DNA of 64,000 nucleotides, taken from contig JAMDHS010000059.1 of NCBI GenBank assembly GCA_029717555.1, positions 62,001-126,000 on the forward strand. The letters run 5' to 3'. Below the pieces are notes generated by a model. The model had not been told where the DNA came from and searched no databases. It saw nothing but the letters and a program-made list of their open reading frames with translations. This document shows positions 48,740 through 60,959 of the stretch, in pieces. How positions within the stretch are numbered: position 1 is the first letter of the stretch; every line of letters starts with the position of its first letter. This DNA comes from Peribolospora baueri (lineage: Eukaryota; Basidiomycota; Peribolosporomycetes; Peribolosporales; Peribolosporaceae). The position numbers and the translations under genes are program-made.

Positions 48740-49921
48740 AAGGGCGGCGTCCCTCGTTTCGTTTCCTCCCCCCAACTGAGCTCAGCGACACTGGACTAGA
48801 CTTCACTGGCGGCCGCTTTCATTCCTTCGTCTCTCCTCACCTCTTGGCACCCGTGCACGCGAGCGTCGCCCACGCTCATAGCATCTCTTTTTCCCCTCGG
48901 ACACCGAATCGAACCCAGCATATGTACCATTACACATCTTCTCGTCGACCTCCCTCTCATTCCGTCTTCCCCGAGCAACCTTCTTCCATCCTGGTTGCGA
49001 TGCGACCAGCGTGTCGGCGTCAGGGCCTCAGGGCGAAGCCCTCCTATTTGTACGAGTAGCACGATGAGCACACACTGCATCTCCATATTTATATACGTTG
49101 TCTACGGTCGCCCCCACACTCGCTCGCTGCTGCTAAGCCGTACATCCATATGGCCTCCTTGGGCCGTTTTCGAAACTCCCACGCCCCGACTCAGCCGGTC
49201 GAGTCGCCCGCCCCCCCATCTCCGTTCCGCAGCACCGAGCCAGCGACGAGATCGAAGTCGAGTGGTCGGACGAAAATGAGGAGATCCTTGTTTTCTTACT
49301 CGTCTCCCATCCTTCCATACACTCACCTCGCACCCCTCCTCCCTCCCTCCCCCACCCGGACGTCGTAGCCGCTACTAACAAGTAACCCCCGTCGCTCTTG
49401 TCGGTCGCTCTGTAGGTCGGTCCTGCCTCGTCTCGTCAGACCCTCCCCGGTGAGTCCAGCACCGGCACGCGGGTGGCGCGGGCGCCGCGCTCGCCTGACG
49501 ACGTGACGTCTTGGCCCTTCGGCGTGCGTGCGTATTCTTTTCTTTCTGGCTAATCTCCCTTCCCCTCTTTCTCTATCTCCCCTCTCCATCCGCTTCCTTA
49601 CAGTGATACCTCCCACACCTTCTTTCAAGTTCCCCCACCCCCTAGCCGCCCCCTCCGCCCTCTTCTTCGACAGGAACTCATTTCATTTTTCGCCTGGCGC
49701 ATCTCCCTCAACCCCGCGAAGCCGGCTTCCACCACTCCACACGCACCTCCAATTCACATAACCCCCCTTTTTTAGTCTCCGTGTCTTGCCTCTGTCTTTT
49801 TTATCCATCCCCGCTCCCGTCCTCTCCTTCCCCCCGTTCGCCGCCGCGCACGGTGATCGCCACGCCACCGATCGCGTAGCTCAGGTTCTGTTTCTCTTTC
49901 CCGTTCTTTCGCCTTGTCGTC
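48740..49921. other. Intergenic region between CDC7 and the R3HCC1-like gene
   Basis: 1.18 kb without a recognisable gene. It is C/T-rich from about 49540 to 49830, as expected before a fungal start codon. Upstream coding exons of the next gene could lie here, because its annotated first exon is short. Confidence 0.45.
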
Positions 49922-51216
49922 ATGTCCATCACGCTCCCGCTCCTGTCTCCTCTCGTCACCAGGGTCCTCGAGCTCACCGGGTAAGCCGCGTTTCCGCCAC
50001 GACTGGCAACCGCCAGCCGTCGTCGCCCGCATGTGCTTGTGCTCATCCTCCCCCTTTCCTCCCCGTTGCCCAATTCTCTCTTCTTTAGGTTCCCGCCCGA
50101 GCTCAAGACTCGCGACATCCAGGCGGTCTTTGTGGAATGGGAGAACGACAAGGGCGGCTTCAAGATCAAGTGGGTGGACGACACCAAGTGCATGATCGTT
50201 TTCAACGACCCCTCCACCGGTGAGTGTGGCTTTTAGCTCGTTGGGATTGCGTGTGGGGACGAGATGTTGTGGAAGGGAGGGAGAGCTGGTTAAAGCACTT
50301 TCTGCTAGGAAGCCCGAACGAAGGTCTGCCGAACGGCAGCCTGCTGGTCTGCTTTGTTGGCTTGGGATCAGTGGCGCTGAAGTTTTGGCTTGCTGCTAAT
50401 GTATGGATTTTTTTTCTTTGTTCCTTCGCTTTTTCTCACTCAGCGAAGCGCGCCTATCTTTCCACGCTCCAGTCCCCCCCACCATCGCTGATGACATCCG
50501 CTGGCGTCTACGCCAAAATCCGGCCGTACGACGGCTCCGACGCTTCCCAGATCATCCAGAGTGTCTCAAACCGACCTCGGTCTCGCTCCAACGCTTCCGC
50601 TCAAGGCGCCACCCCAGCGTATCACGGCTCCGTTGGCGATGGCAGTCCGAGGAAGGATAACAGCGTCGGCAGGAGTTGGGGCCGAACTCACGCGCGCAGT
50701 CCGAGCGGGAGCAACCCCAGCTCTCTGCCGCCGAAGCCCGTGGCCGCTGCCATCTTCGATGCCTCGTACAGCAGCAGCCCGTCTTCCATTCCGCCCCAGG
50801 CCAACAGGTGAGCCTGGCAGGTTGGCGTCGATCACACGTGTCGTCTATACGGAGGACGGCGTTTTGAGACGTGTTTCCTTTCCTCAATCCACAGCGGGCT
50901 TTCGCCGTTCTCCAGCTCTGCCCCCTCAGGTCTGGAGCCGGTGCCTCCATCTCCGAACCCGACAGGCTCTCCGGGTCCAATCTCCCGTTCGTCGTCTCCC
51001 TCTGACGCGACAGCCACCGGTAATGCGCAGACTGGTCCCACGACTCGCAACCAGCTCGGAGACCCAGCGAAGCGGCTCGTCGCAGGCGCCTTGGGCGTCA
51101 AGCATCCCGCGTTGAGCAACCCGCCTACGCCGCCGGGCGCGTCGGGCTCGAATGGCGGTAGCAACGGCGTCGAGGAGGTGCAGAGGGCCGTGGGCGAGAT
51201 GAAGATCGAGGCTTGA
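49922..51216 (+). CDS. R3HCC1-like protein with an RRM-like fold
   Basis: Four inferred exons (49922-49980, 50089-50219, 50444-50807, 50895-51216; 876 nt, 291 residues). The region VLELTGFPPELKTRDIQAVF, followed by FKIKWVDDTKCMIVFNDPS and AKRAYLSTL, matches the RNA-binding-like domain of animal R3HCC1/R3HCC1L and their fungal relatives, whose role is poorly known. After residue 100 the protein is Ser/Pro-rich and disordered, with many SP sites. No R3H domain is visible, so if one exists it lies upstream of this start. The start at 49922 is uncertain: caccag at 49955-49960 could be an acceptor, with the true N-terminus in earlier exons. Confidence 0.75.
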
Positions 51217-51665
51217 GCTTGAAATGGTTGGTCGCTCGGGCGGGTACCCTCGCGCACGTCGTCTCAGCCGACTGCGCTGGGCTTGGCTTGAGCGGCGGCA
51301 TTCCCCTTATCTTGCCCACTTCTTCGGCTCCATTTGTGATCCTCTCTTTCGTTTTGACCATACCTTGTACGTAGAAAAGGGCTTTGCAACTCTCCTGGAC
51401 TGGCGCTTCTTGCGCGATCTCCCAACGTCCCGTATCGGTCAGAGGTGGTATTATTGTTCGGGTCACGTGGCGAGGGTGACGCGCCGCGCTGGGCGCGTCC
51501 GGAAAGTTGGACTCGGGCCGAAGCCATCGTACTGGGGAATGGCTTGTCCGAGTCGTCTCGTGTCTCTCTCTGCTTTGCACCTTCGTGATCAAGACAAAGA
51601 CCTTGCTCGACGGACTGTTTGAGGCGGAGGTCCCATGGTATCCTCTTCCGCGCGAACCTGCCGAC
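51217..51665. promoter_or_regulatory. Short region between the R3HCC1-like and sirtuin genes
   Basis: 449 bp must hold the terminator of one gene and the promoter of the next. No TATA box or repeat stands out. The frame of the sirtuin stays open upstream to about 51507, so a longer N-terminus is possible. Confidence 0.45.
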
Positions 51666-54370
51666 ATGACCGTTACAGCCCGTCTCTCCGCCGATGGCCG
51701 CCGTCCTTCGTCGCCCGAGAGCAAGAAAATCTTGGATGAGGTGTCCGGAGCGGTGGTCAACGCCAAGCGCTGCATCGTCTTGACCGGCGCCGGTGTCTCC
51801 GTTAGCTCTGGTATCCCCGTACGTGTTCCTTCAGTCCAGGTCATGCGCCGAGTGATGCCAGGATGGGTAGATACATCACATCGCCTCTGAACGGACCACC
51901 ACTGACCTTGTCTTGTCGCCGTCGTTCAGGACTTTCGAAGCTCGGACGGGCTGTATAAGCTTGTGCAGGATATGTATCCGGGACATGTTATGAAGGGGAA
52001 AGATCTCTTTGACGTCTCGCTCTTTAGAGGTTCGTTTCTCCTGACCTTCTATCTGAAACGAGCGATATGTTTGTTCAAGGCGAATTGACCCTCCTTCCTT
52101 CCTTCCTTCGGCAACTTTTCCCGCCAGACGCGAACACGACCTCGCTTTTCTACGCTTTCATGTTTGGTCTCAAGGACGAATGCGACCGCGCCCAGCCGAC
52201 GCGGACGCATAAATTTATCCAGCTTCTTGACCGAAAAGGAAAGCTGGTGCGCAACTACACGCAGAACATAGACGGCCTCGAGGCTCGGCTGGGCATGGTC
52301 TCCTCCTCTTCCTCTTCCTCTTCCTCATCCTTCTCTGCCGCTTCCTCCTCATGCACCGACGATTCCTCTTCGAGCGGACGCTCTTCGGCGAGTCCTCCGC
52401 GCAGCGCGGACATCGACTTGTCCGGCCTCTGCCTCTCCTCTCAAACCTCGGTCGCCTCCTCTGGGGCGGTGAGCACGGTCAAACTCATGTCGGAGATGAC
52501 CGCGGCGGAGAAGAAGAGGACGGTCAAGGTGGTTCAGCTTCACGGCGACATTCATCGCATGAGCTGCATGACCTGCTCGGCCGAATTTGAGTGGGGAGTG
52601 GAGGAGAAGGCGTTGGCGGCGAGGGGAGAGGCGCCTCAATGCCCCGCTTGCGTCGACATGGGTAGGTGCACGGTTTTGTTAAGATCTTCTCAACATCATG
52701 CATCCCTCGCTAATGAGCTCCTTTGCCGGTTCATCACGACTGCACGCCAGCCGACGCTCGGGTGAAGCTCAACAAGCGCTCCATCAACGTCGGCGTCCTC
52801 CGCCCCTCCGTCGTCCTCTACGGAGAGCCCCACCCGTGCGGCGACGACATCGGCGACCTTCAATGGGCCGATCTGGGTCGCCGACCGGACCTTCTCATTG
52901 TCATGGGCACCTCTCTCAAGGTTACTGGCTTTAAAGCCATGGTTAAAGATTTCGCCCGGGCCGTCCATTCATCTTCTCTTGCCGGCTCCAAAGCCAACGC
53001 GAAAGGCGATGGAAAGGGCAAAGGTAAGGTCATCTTCGTCAATCGAACACCCGTAGCCGGTAGCGAGTGGGACGACGTATTCGACTACCATGTTCAGACC
53101 GACACGGACTCCTGGACGGCGATGGTGGAGGAGGATTGGAGGAGGCTCAAGCCGGAAGTGTTTGCCATCCAGACGACGCTCGACGACCACTTCTCCGGCG
53201 TTACCAAGGCCACTGTCGCGGGCCTTAAGAAGAAGAACAAAGCAGGACAACCTATGGGCGAGGAACGTCGCTTCGGAAAGGCCGGTGAGTCGCGGATAAA
53301 AGAGAGCCGAAATCCGAGCGTACATGCGCAACAATGAGCTCTTTCTTCCCAGCTACCTCACTTTCCCGCGCCCAGTAGCTCACTCGTACCGGCGTCCGCG
53401 TCTTTCCCGATCGTTTGCAGACGCCGCCGGCTCCTCGCCTCATTCGCAGGTCAAGCATGCCGAAAAGAGTATGCCGAAGCAGCGGGCCTTCAACCGTTGC
53501 AAGTCGGCGCCGTCGAACGCCTTCGGACATCAGGACGAGAACGTTCTTGTCGGAGCGAGAGCGCCGCCTCTCTCTCCCAGCAAGCGGCAGAGGAGGTCCT
53601 CGACGAGCTCCGCTCGACCTTTGGTGGGAAACAGTCCGTCGAAACTCTCAAACGACGGGTTTGGCGCTGCAACCGCGACGCGCGAGGTCGAGGGAGACGA
53701 CATGGAGAGCGACAGCGATCTGGAAAACCTTGTCCGGGACTCGCCTCGCAAGTTGTTCGGCGCCGGGAGCCCGCTCGCTAAGACGAAGTGGAAGGGGAGA
53801 GCGGAGGAAGGGTCATCCGAGAGCGACGCCATGGATTTGGGGACGCCTATGGCGCCCAAGCACAAGGGCCAAAGGTCTCGCCGGAACGTCGCCATCACTC
53901 CATCTCGTTCTTCTTCTTCGGTGATGCGAGACTCGGTTTCTGCCAGTCCCATGAACACGGACACGCCGCTTCGCACGCCCCAACGCTGGAGCGGATCCGC
54001 GTTCATGGACCTGACGCCGTCCCCCCGCCGATGGCAAACTCGCCCGCTTGGAAAGGATGACATGGTCATCTCGCCCGAGCGGCGATTCGTCCCTGGCGCT
54101 GGCAAGGAGAAGAAGGATGCCGAAGGAGGCGCGCGCTCTCGGATGACGGCTTACCCTGCTTCACAGACGTCTAGAGGACAGGTCGCACGAAGGTCCACTC
54201 GCCTTACAGTCGAGGCCGCCAGCGCTCCGCGACTCGCGTCCGATCTCACTCTGTCGGCTTCCGGGGCGAGAGGGAAGAGCCGAGCCGACGACGATGCGAC
54301 GCCGCCCTCGCGAACGCTCCGTCGCAGCGAGAGAGCGAGCGCGGCTGGACCGATCAAATACACTCGATAA
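51666..54370 (+). CDS. HST3: Hst3/Hst4-type sirtuin, NAD-dependent histone deacetylase
   Basis: Class I sirtuin of the fungal Hst3/Hst4 group, which removes acetyl from H3K56 and protects genome stability. Five inferred exons (51666-51818, 51930-52029, 52128-52661, 52751-53284, 53421-54370) give 756 residues. Motifs: CIVLTGAGVSVSSGIPDFRS (NAD pocket), YTQNIDGLE (catalytic Asn-Ile-Asp), VVQLHGDIHRM (catalytic His), a zinc site CMTC and CPAC, LRPSVVLYGE, and VMGTSLKVTG. A Ser-rich, partly acidic insert of about 70 residues (52297-52500) splits TQNID from the HG motif. The tail from 53285 on is a disordered Ser/Lys/Arg-rich extension with SPxK sites, suited to CDK control. Choice between Hst3 and Hst4 is not possible from sequence alone. 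Confidence 0.93.
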
Positions 54371-54913
54371 TCGATGAGGTACGGTGTACGAATAGCTCTA
54401 ATATACTCGCTATGGATTCGCACGGTAGCACGCACGGGCCCTTCTAGGAGTCTTCCTGAGAGGATGGTCCGCATTCCCCCGTTCAGCCAAACGCATGACT
54501 AGCGGTTCATCAGCCTTCTCGCACCTTCATCCGGAGTCGGACTGTCACCGGCAACTGCAACCAACGTTTCGCGGGTCGGACGGCGAGCCAGAACGAACGA
54601 ACGACCGTCGATGAAGAAGAACAGAAGTGACGCATGGACGCTAGACTGGATCGCGTCCGTCCCTTCGCTCCTCTCGAACTGGTTCGCCTTCCAAAATCGG
54701 AGGACACTCGATGGTTTGTACCATTCTTTGTCCCAAAGTCATTCGCACGCGGGTAAAGCCGTAGCCGTCGCAGGAGAAGCTAGCAAAGGTCTCATCTTCA
54801 TTATTCTCGGCAAACACGGTTCCACGTGGCTACTTGCGGCGGTAAGGGTATTTCCTGCGTGACCGTCTCTTGCAATTCGCCCAAGCCGGCCATAAACGGA
54901 TAGGAGCAACAAA
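54371..54913. terminator. Shared 3' region of convergent sirtuin and PUS3 genes
   Basis: 543 bp between two stop codons facing each other; both terminators must lie here. No specific signal could be read. Confidence 0.45.
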
Positions 54914-56773
54914 CTACTCGTTCACGTCCACGTCCACGTCCATCACGCCACCCTTCTCGCGCGACGCCTGAGCCTCTCTCCACTTCTCTATCCTCTTCTT
55001 CCCTCTGCCTTCCCTATACCGCTCATTCTGTTCCTGAACCGGATCCCCTCGGGGCAGCTCGAGGATGGGGATGTAGCGCCCCGAGTGGCGGACGAGTCCA
55101 CCTCCGAGAGACAAATAGCCTGGATTGGGTAGTGGTCTTGTCTCATCGCCGGCCAGGGCAGATGTGCCCGTACGCACGAGCATCTCTTCTGCGTAGCCGA
55201 CAGGACTCGCGGGGAACGCAGACGTGCTGTGGTTGGTGAGGCCGGCGGAGATAAAGTGGGAAGCGATGGTCGCACGAATGGACTCCTCAGTCGCGGAGGT
55301 TTGGAGCGCATGTAGAAAGCGGTCGCGGCCCTCCTTCTCCTTCGCTACGAGGTCCAGCGCAGCAGGTCCGTCGTTCGGACCGTCGAGTGGACCGTCGTAG
55401 GAGCTGACCCTCCACTGCACGTCCTCTTCATCAAAGCCGCATTCGTATAGCACGAGTGGCAGGGCGTCCGCCATGAGGTAGTTCGGTTTCTGCTCCAAGC
55501 GCCCGATGTCCTCCCTCAAGGCGCTCGCGGGGCAAGGGTTACCGTCGTCTCCAGCTTGGGGGCCAACATTCAGGAGCTTGTCCACGATATCCGGCGTCTC
55601 GAGCCGAGCGCCGACGAGGAAGAGGACAGCTATGATGTGTCGCACTTGGTGCCACAGGAACGCCTTCCCGCGGAGGTTGAGCACGAAGAGGCCGTCGCAG
55701 AGTGGTGAGGCTCCGCTGGTGCCGGGCACGGGATCGATCGAAACTGACAGAATCCGCCGTTTGAAGTTGTCGATCTGCTTGGTTGGATCAACTTTGCAAA
55801 AGTTGCGGAAGTCGTGCTCTCCCACGAGTCGGCTGGCCGCATCGCGCATGAACTCTATGTCCAGGCCGCCGCGGCGAGAGAGAGGCAAGGATGGGTGGAG
55901 GTGGCGATCGAAAAAGTACTTGTAATGTCGGTACCGGCAGTTGAAGCGCGCGGAGAACGTGGGCGATACGGGAGACCAGCCGAGGACGCGAATCGAGGGT
56001 GGAAGAATGCGGTTGAGGATGTGAACGTATGGCAGCTCTTCCTCTATGACTTCCTCCTCGGGCTCCTGTCCAGCTTCCTCCCCGTCCGCCTCTGCTTCGA
56101 CGTCTCGCTGTCCCGTCGCTTCCGCGGTGTTCTGTTTGCCCTTGCCCTTGACTGGTCTTTTCCTCTTCATGCCCTTCTGACTGCGTACCCAGAGGCTCAC
56201 CACCTGCCCCGCGCTCGACACCCCCTTGTCCGTCCGCCCGCATCGATCGAAGCCAGCGCCGTCCATGCCCTTGGTCTCGTCCACGAGCTTCGACAAGCAC
56301 AGTGCGTCCCAGAGCACACCCTCGACCGTGGGAAGTGGAGTGGGACCGTTTTGCACGACAAGACCGTTGTAGGGCCAGCCGAGATAGGCGAAGCGGAGCG
56401 CAATCCTGCGGCGCGGATGGGCGGAGAAATCGAACTGCTTGGACCCCTTCATCTTTTTCTTTGCAGGAGGCGCTGGGGTATCTGCGCGGGCGTCAAGGGC
56501 GCCATTTCCGGAAGCCGTGAAAGATGTAGAAGCTGTACTTTCTGTCGGCTGTCTCGGCCGCCGGATGGTCTCTGGGGAAGGCATGGGGCGACCGGCTTCG
56601 AGTGCCTGGATGCGAGCGATGAGGGCGTCTTTGGACCAGCCCCGGTAGTCGGGCGTGGACGAGCTGGTGCTCGCCGAGTTCGTTTCCATGCTTGTGAGAT
56701 GCCGCGAAGCTTTTACAGGAAGAAAGAAGGGTCGGAGAGCGAGCTGGCAACGACGTGTGGCCAAAAAAGTCAT
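54914..56773 (-). CDS. DEG1: tRNA pseudouridine(38/39) synthase, Pus3/Deg1
   Basis: TruA-family enzyme that makes pseudouridine at positions 38 and 39 of tRNA anticodon stems. One exon of 619 residues, unusual in this intron-rich window. The domain starts RRIALRFAYLGWPYNGLVVQ and has FDRCGRTDKGVSSAGQVVSL, whose GRTD Asp is the catalytic residue. LPPSIRVLGWSPV, FSARFNCRYRHYKY, FRNFCKVDP and GKAFLWHQVRHIIAVLFLVG follow in the TruA order. An acidic/basic insert (about 56040-56170) lies in mid-domain. Two starts are possible: M at 56773 adds 28 residues rich in Arg, Leu and Phe that resemble a mitochondrial presequence, while M at 56690 gives a soluble form. Use of both would fit known dual targeting of Deg1-type enzymes, but that is inference. 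Confidence 0.94.
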   Translation of the reverse strand: MTFLATRRCQLALRPFFLPVKASRHLTSMETNSASTSSSTPDYRGWSKDALIARIQALEAGRPMPSPETIRRPRQPTESTASTSFTASGNGALDARADTPAPPAKKKMKGSKQFDFSAHPRRRIALRFAYLGWPYNGLVVQNGPTPLPTVEGVLWDALCLSKLVDETKGMDGAGFDRCGRTDKGVSSAGQVVSLWVRSQKGMKRKRPVKGKGKQNTAEATGQRDVEAEADGEEAGQEPEEEVIEEELPYVHILNRILPPSIRVLGWSPVSPTFSARFNCRYRHYKYFFDRHLHPSLPLSRRGGLDIEFMRDAASRLVGEHDFRNFCKVDPTKQIDNFKRRILSVSIDPVPGTSGASPLCDGLFVLNLRGKAFLWHQVRHIIAVLFLVGARLETPDIVDKLLNVGPQAGDDGNPCPASALREDIGRLEQKPNYLMADALPLVLYECGFDEEDVQWRVSSYDGPLDGPNDGPAALDLVAKEKEGRDRFLHALQTSATEESIRATIASHFISAGLTNHSTSAFPASPVGYAEEMLVRTGTSALAGDETRPLPNPGYLSLGGGLVRHSGRYIPILELPRGDPVQEQNERYREGRGKKRIEKWREAQASREKGGVMDVDVDVNE

Positions 56774-58951
56774 GGATGGGGAGCGACGTTGTTGGTCTTC
56801 TCAAGCTGAGCAGGCGCTCGCGCTCCAAAATTGACTGCGGCAAAGAGGCGCCGTTCCGATACTTACTGCGGCACGCGCTCATCATCGCCGTCCACTCCCA
56901 CCTTGCTGACACCTCAGGTGCTGTCATCGACTGGGTGTGGGCCAGCCATCATCGCGCCTTCTCGGCAAGACGCTAGCTAGCTTTGGCCCTCCTTCTTCGC
57001 GCTTGCGAATGGTCCCCGCGTGCAGGGTTACACGTATCTGGGCTGATGGAGGGTGCGTTCGAGCACTCCGTGGGGCTTGCTCGGGGTACCTCCTACAAAG
57101 TGGGGTCCGGGGGGCTTGTCCGCATAAAGAGCACATTTGAACAATTCCTTGGGAAGAACCGGGGCGAGCAAGTAGCAAGGACGGACAGACGTTCAAGTGG
57201 ATCGTACTCAAGAATGGCGGCAAGCGCGATGACTTGGGCAGACGTGGGTTTGTGCGCTTCTCCACTCCAGACTGCTTCGCGGTTCCCATTTGTTGCTTGA
57301 GGCGAAGTCGCTTACGGCGTGTTAGCCGATGTCGATACGTTCGCGCTACGAGCTCTTCCCCCTTCTTGCGCCCTTCGTTCACGGCGGTTTGCTCCCACAC
57401 CTCCGCCCCCTCTCACCCTGTTGGAAGGATGAGCCCATCAAAGAAGCCGAACCGGAAGGACGGAACGGATCGGAACGGCGGGAACGGAACGCGATCACCT
57501 CCAGGCCCAGACACCGAGCCGAGTCTCACCAGTCCCTTTGTCATTTTGTCTTTTCTCCGTTCTTCCTCTTCCCCGCTGCTTCCCTCAGTGGATTGGTCAC
57601 CGGCACATGTCTCCCACGTTCGTACGGGAGCGGACTTTCGTGCCGTGCTAGCGCTCAGGGGAAAGGTTCGCATCCCAGATCGACCTTGGCCGCCCCTGTG
57701 TTGGCCAGACACCGAGACATATTACCACGGCATGTCGGCTTGGAATCCTGACATTAGATCGGAGCCGTGGCGCAGATTCAAAGAGCAGACAATGTACAGT
57801 GTCTCTAGAGTAAGGACGAGGAAAAGCTGTCGCTGAGAACGTTCTTTTTTTCTGATCATTTTGATCCTTCTCCCTTTCCTCCCTCTTCTTGACGTTCTAT
57901 GTGCGCCGTCTCTGCGACCAATCTGATCTATCCCAGGATGCGCCGTTCCTTGCGGTAGAGTATGCTGTCACTTATGTCCCTCCCAGCCCGTCCCTCTTTT
58001 GACGAGGCAGATACAGTCATCTTCAACTGTAGGGCCAGACAGCCGAATCTGGTCTACGAAATCTGCATATGACGGATGTTGAGGTTTGCCTATCAAATGG
58101 TAGGACTGTCGCTACGGTACCTAGACATATCAGCTTACTACATAGCTCATGGGCGCTGTTCTCACTTCTCTGTGTCGTTGGGGTTGTCCTCGTCCATGCG
58201 TCGCCATCGGATCCAGTCGATCGGATCCAGTCGTGCCCGTACCTACCGCCAGCTCCAGCGGAAACAGCGAGCCTGCCTCAGCGTACCACAAGAGTTCTCC
58301 CCTTCTTCCGCTGCCCGCCCGCCGTCTTTTCGTTTTCCTTTGCTTGCGAATGAGCTGACTTCCTCCGCCCAGCCGTGACGGCGAGGCGATACTGACGGCT
58401 CGAATCGGCTGATCGTTTAGGCCCCTTTTCCTCCCGTCACAAAATGAGGAGGAGGTTTTTGTCCCGTATACAGTTCTCACTCGTGATATCCTGTTCGCTT
58501 TACAGTATGTACTTCCTTGTTACTTCCACAGGCTAGCCTCATGCTCGGTCACACCCCTTCCTCTTCTCCTTTCCCCTTCCCCTCCCTCTCCCTCCTCGCT
58601 CACGGGTCTCACTGGAGTGAGAACTCTACAGACCCTTAATCGACGATTTCTCCGTGCCGTTATGAACCAGCGTGCAGAATCTGCAGGAAAATACATAAGG
58701 AAGGACGCCGTTCCGGCATCCTGCCGGACCCCTCTTCTGCGTCACTTATTTGTTGTCATCCCCCCTTCCACTTCGTCCCTCAGCCCTCCCCAATTCCCTC
58801 CCACTCCGTCCGCTGGTCTGGGTCGCCTGGAAGCCCCTTCCTCCCCCTCTCCGCCCAGCACGAGCACCGGTCCTGCTTGTATTCGGTCTGCGCCTAACCT
58901 TGCCTGATTCGCTTCGCTGGTTCGCATTTGCGCTAGCCAAAGAGTGAGTAA
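56774..58951. other. Gene-poor region upstream of PUS3 and of the DUF6534 gene
   Basis: 2.2 kb with no gene I can support. ORFs up to 200 codons occur on both strands (for example 57234-57836 +), without recognisable motifs. The region may hold the promoter of each flanking gene and possibly the true first exon of the DUF6534 gene. No RNA gene was seen. Confidence 0.4.
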
Positions 58952-60959
58952 ATGAGGGGATGCGGCCACTTCCATCGACGGGACGAACCTGTGTTGACAA
59001 ACCGTCCCTCGCTTGCTGCTCGTCGAACGTTTGAATTTGAACACGTAGTGGCATCGATCGACCTCACTCTTGGAGCCATGGTCATTGGCACCTGGCTCAA
59101 CATCTGGCTGCAAGGCTTCAGTTTTATGCAGTCTTATGTCTATTTCCGGCGTTTCCCTAAGGACAGGGGCATTCTTAAGGCTCTCGTCGCGTTCCTGCTC
59201 GTCGCCGACACGCTCAACAGCATTCTGGACTGCCACTTCACTTACACGTACTCTGTTACTCACTATGGTGGGTGGTAGCATGCATGGCGAGGCCAAACGG
59301 AGGACGGCCGTGGCGGGCGGCGGCTGATCATCTCTATCTGTCGGCTCTTCCAGGTGACTACAACTTTCTTTCCCAGTCCGTCCATACCTTCAGCTCCGAC
59401 CCAGTCATGACCGGACTGGTGCGTAATCGCGTCCTTCATCTTCGAGAGAGACGTCGATGCTCAGACTTCTGCGTGTGAATGGACCTCTGTCTTGTCATTC
59501 CCAGATCTCCTCCACCACTCAAGCTTTCTTCGGCTGGCGTGTCATGAAGCTCTCTCATTCTGTCGCTATCGCTTCCCTCATTTGGTTCCTCGCCGCCGTC
59601 CAATTTCGTGAGTCCTGGGCGGGTATTCGTCCGAGTAAAGGAACACCGTCGAGACTGACTTTGCGTGTGCGCATTCGCTGGGTGTTTTTAGTCGCTTCCA
59701 TTGGTACGACTGTGGCTGTAACGATCGTCCAATATGTGAGCGTTGGTCCCCCTCTGCCATCCTGAATCTCAGTCCATAACTAAAGCCGCCCTATCGCTTC
59801 TGCCTGGGGCTCTTTTCTCTCGCGCAGTTCGTCGACTTTCACAAGTTCGGCTTCATGGTCACCATCTGGCTCGCTGGTAGCGCCTGCGCCGACCTGGCCA
59901 TCACTATCACCCTCGTGTACCAGCTCTCAAAGAGCCGCACCGGTTTCGCCGCTACGGATGAGTGAGTTCGAGTCCTTGTCAGTTGGAGACAGTCGTCGAG
60001 GTGTTGAAATGCGATTCCATCCACTGATCTTCCACGGGATCTTGTCTTCGCGCGTGGCATCTAGCTTGATTTCCCGCCTTGTCCGACTGACCTTGCAGAC
60101 GGGTCTCATCACGACGACTTTTGCCATCATCGAGTGAGTACAGAAGAAGCGGCTTTTTTTGCGCGTCATAGTGACCGCTTCATTCATTTTTCCTCCTGTT
60201 TTCGTCGTTCTGCCCTCTAGCCTGATTCTCTTCCAGGCTTTCACCAACAACCTCCATCTGGTGCGCGCACGACCGTTTTCGCCTGACGCAGACTCGGTCC
60301 TTACAAAGAGAGGCGATGCTCACATCTGCTACCTCTCTTTTCTTTCTCTCCGTGGTTGCCTCCGTAATCAGATCTTCAACTTGCCGCTGGCCAAGCTCTA
60401 CACCAACTCGCTCCTCTCGACGCTCAACGCTCGCGCCGGCGGCTGGTCCACGGGCATCTCTCTGCCCGACGAGGAGTCTTCGGCGTCGCGCGTCATCAGT
60501 GGCGCAAGGACGACGGGTCAGCGTCGCAAGTCCAACTTCCAGCTCACGTCGTCCATGTCCGCGCGCGGCGGACACACCAGCTCTGCCCATCGCGGCCGGG
60601 GCTTCGGTCCAGGTGGACGGTCGGTGGTCCACCCACCGACGCTCAACCTGGAGGGCGGCATCACAGTGGTGGAGGAGGAGATGGTGCGCGAGTCGAGCAT
60701 GGATCTCGACGACCGCAAGGCCATGCGCGCCGGACTGTCGATCGGGGCAAAGGAAGTGAGGGTCACTGGCGGCGGACCGTCGCACGCCGGCACAGACGGC
60801 GACGGCGAGGACGACGACCAGAGCGGCCGACTTGGCGTGTCTGACAACTTGGACACGGCGAGCGAGCCCAACAGCCCGTATTACGCGACGCATCAACTCG
60901 GTCACTTGCGCCAAGGACAGGCCCAAGGTGGTGACGTACATGGTCACCCGACGCATTGA
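58952..60959 (+). CDS. DUF6534 seven-helix membrane protein
   Basis: Basidiomycete-expanded membrane family of unknown function with about seven helices, thought of as receptor-like. Eight inferred exons (58952-59267, 59354-59418, 59505-59607, 59692-59735, 59828-59961, 60065-60133, 60221-60260, 60372-60959) give 452 residues. The family pattern begins DLTLGAMVIGTWLNIWLQG, with YVYFRRFPKDR after the first helix. The DUF6534 core is DLISRLVRLTLQTGLITTTF followed by IFNLPLAKLYTNSLLSTLNAR. Helices lie roughly at residues 36-55, 76-95, 120-165, 167-185, 195-220, 240-262 and 265-285. The tail is Ser/Gly-rich and cytosolic. The start is uncertain: family members usually begin 10-20 residues before LTLGA, and this ATG gives a longer, Arg-rich N-terminus. 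Confidence 0.85.

Noticed and set aside
57234-57836. 200-codon + ORF upstream of the DUF6534 gene
   Set aside because: No recognisable motif and mixed composition; overlapping ORFs in other frames look equally plausible.
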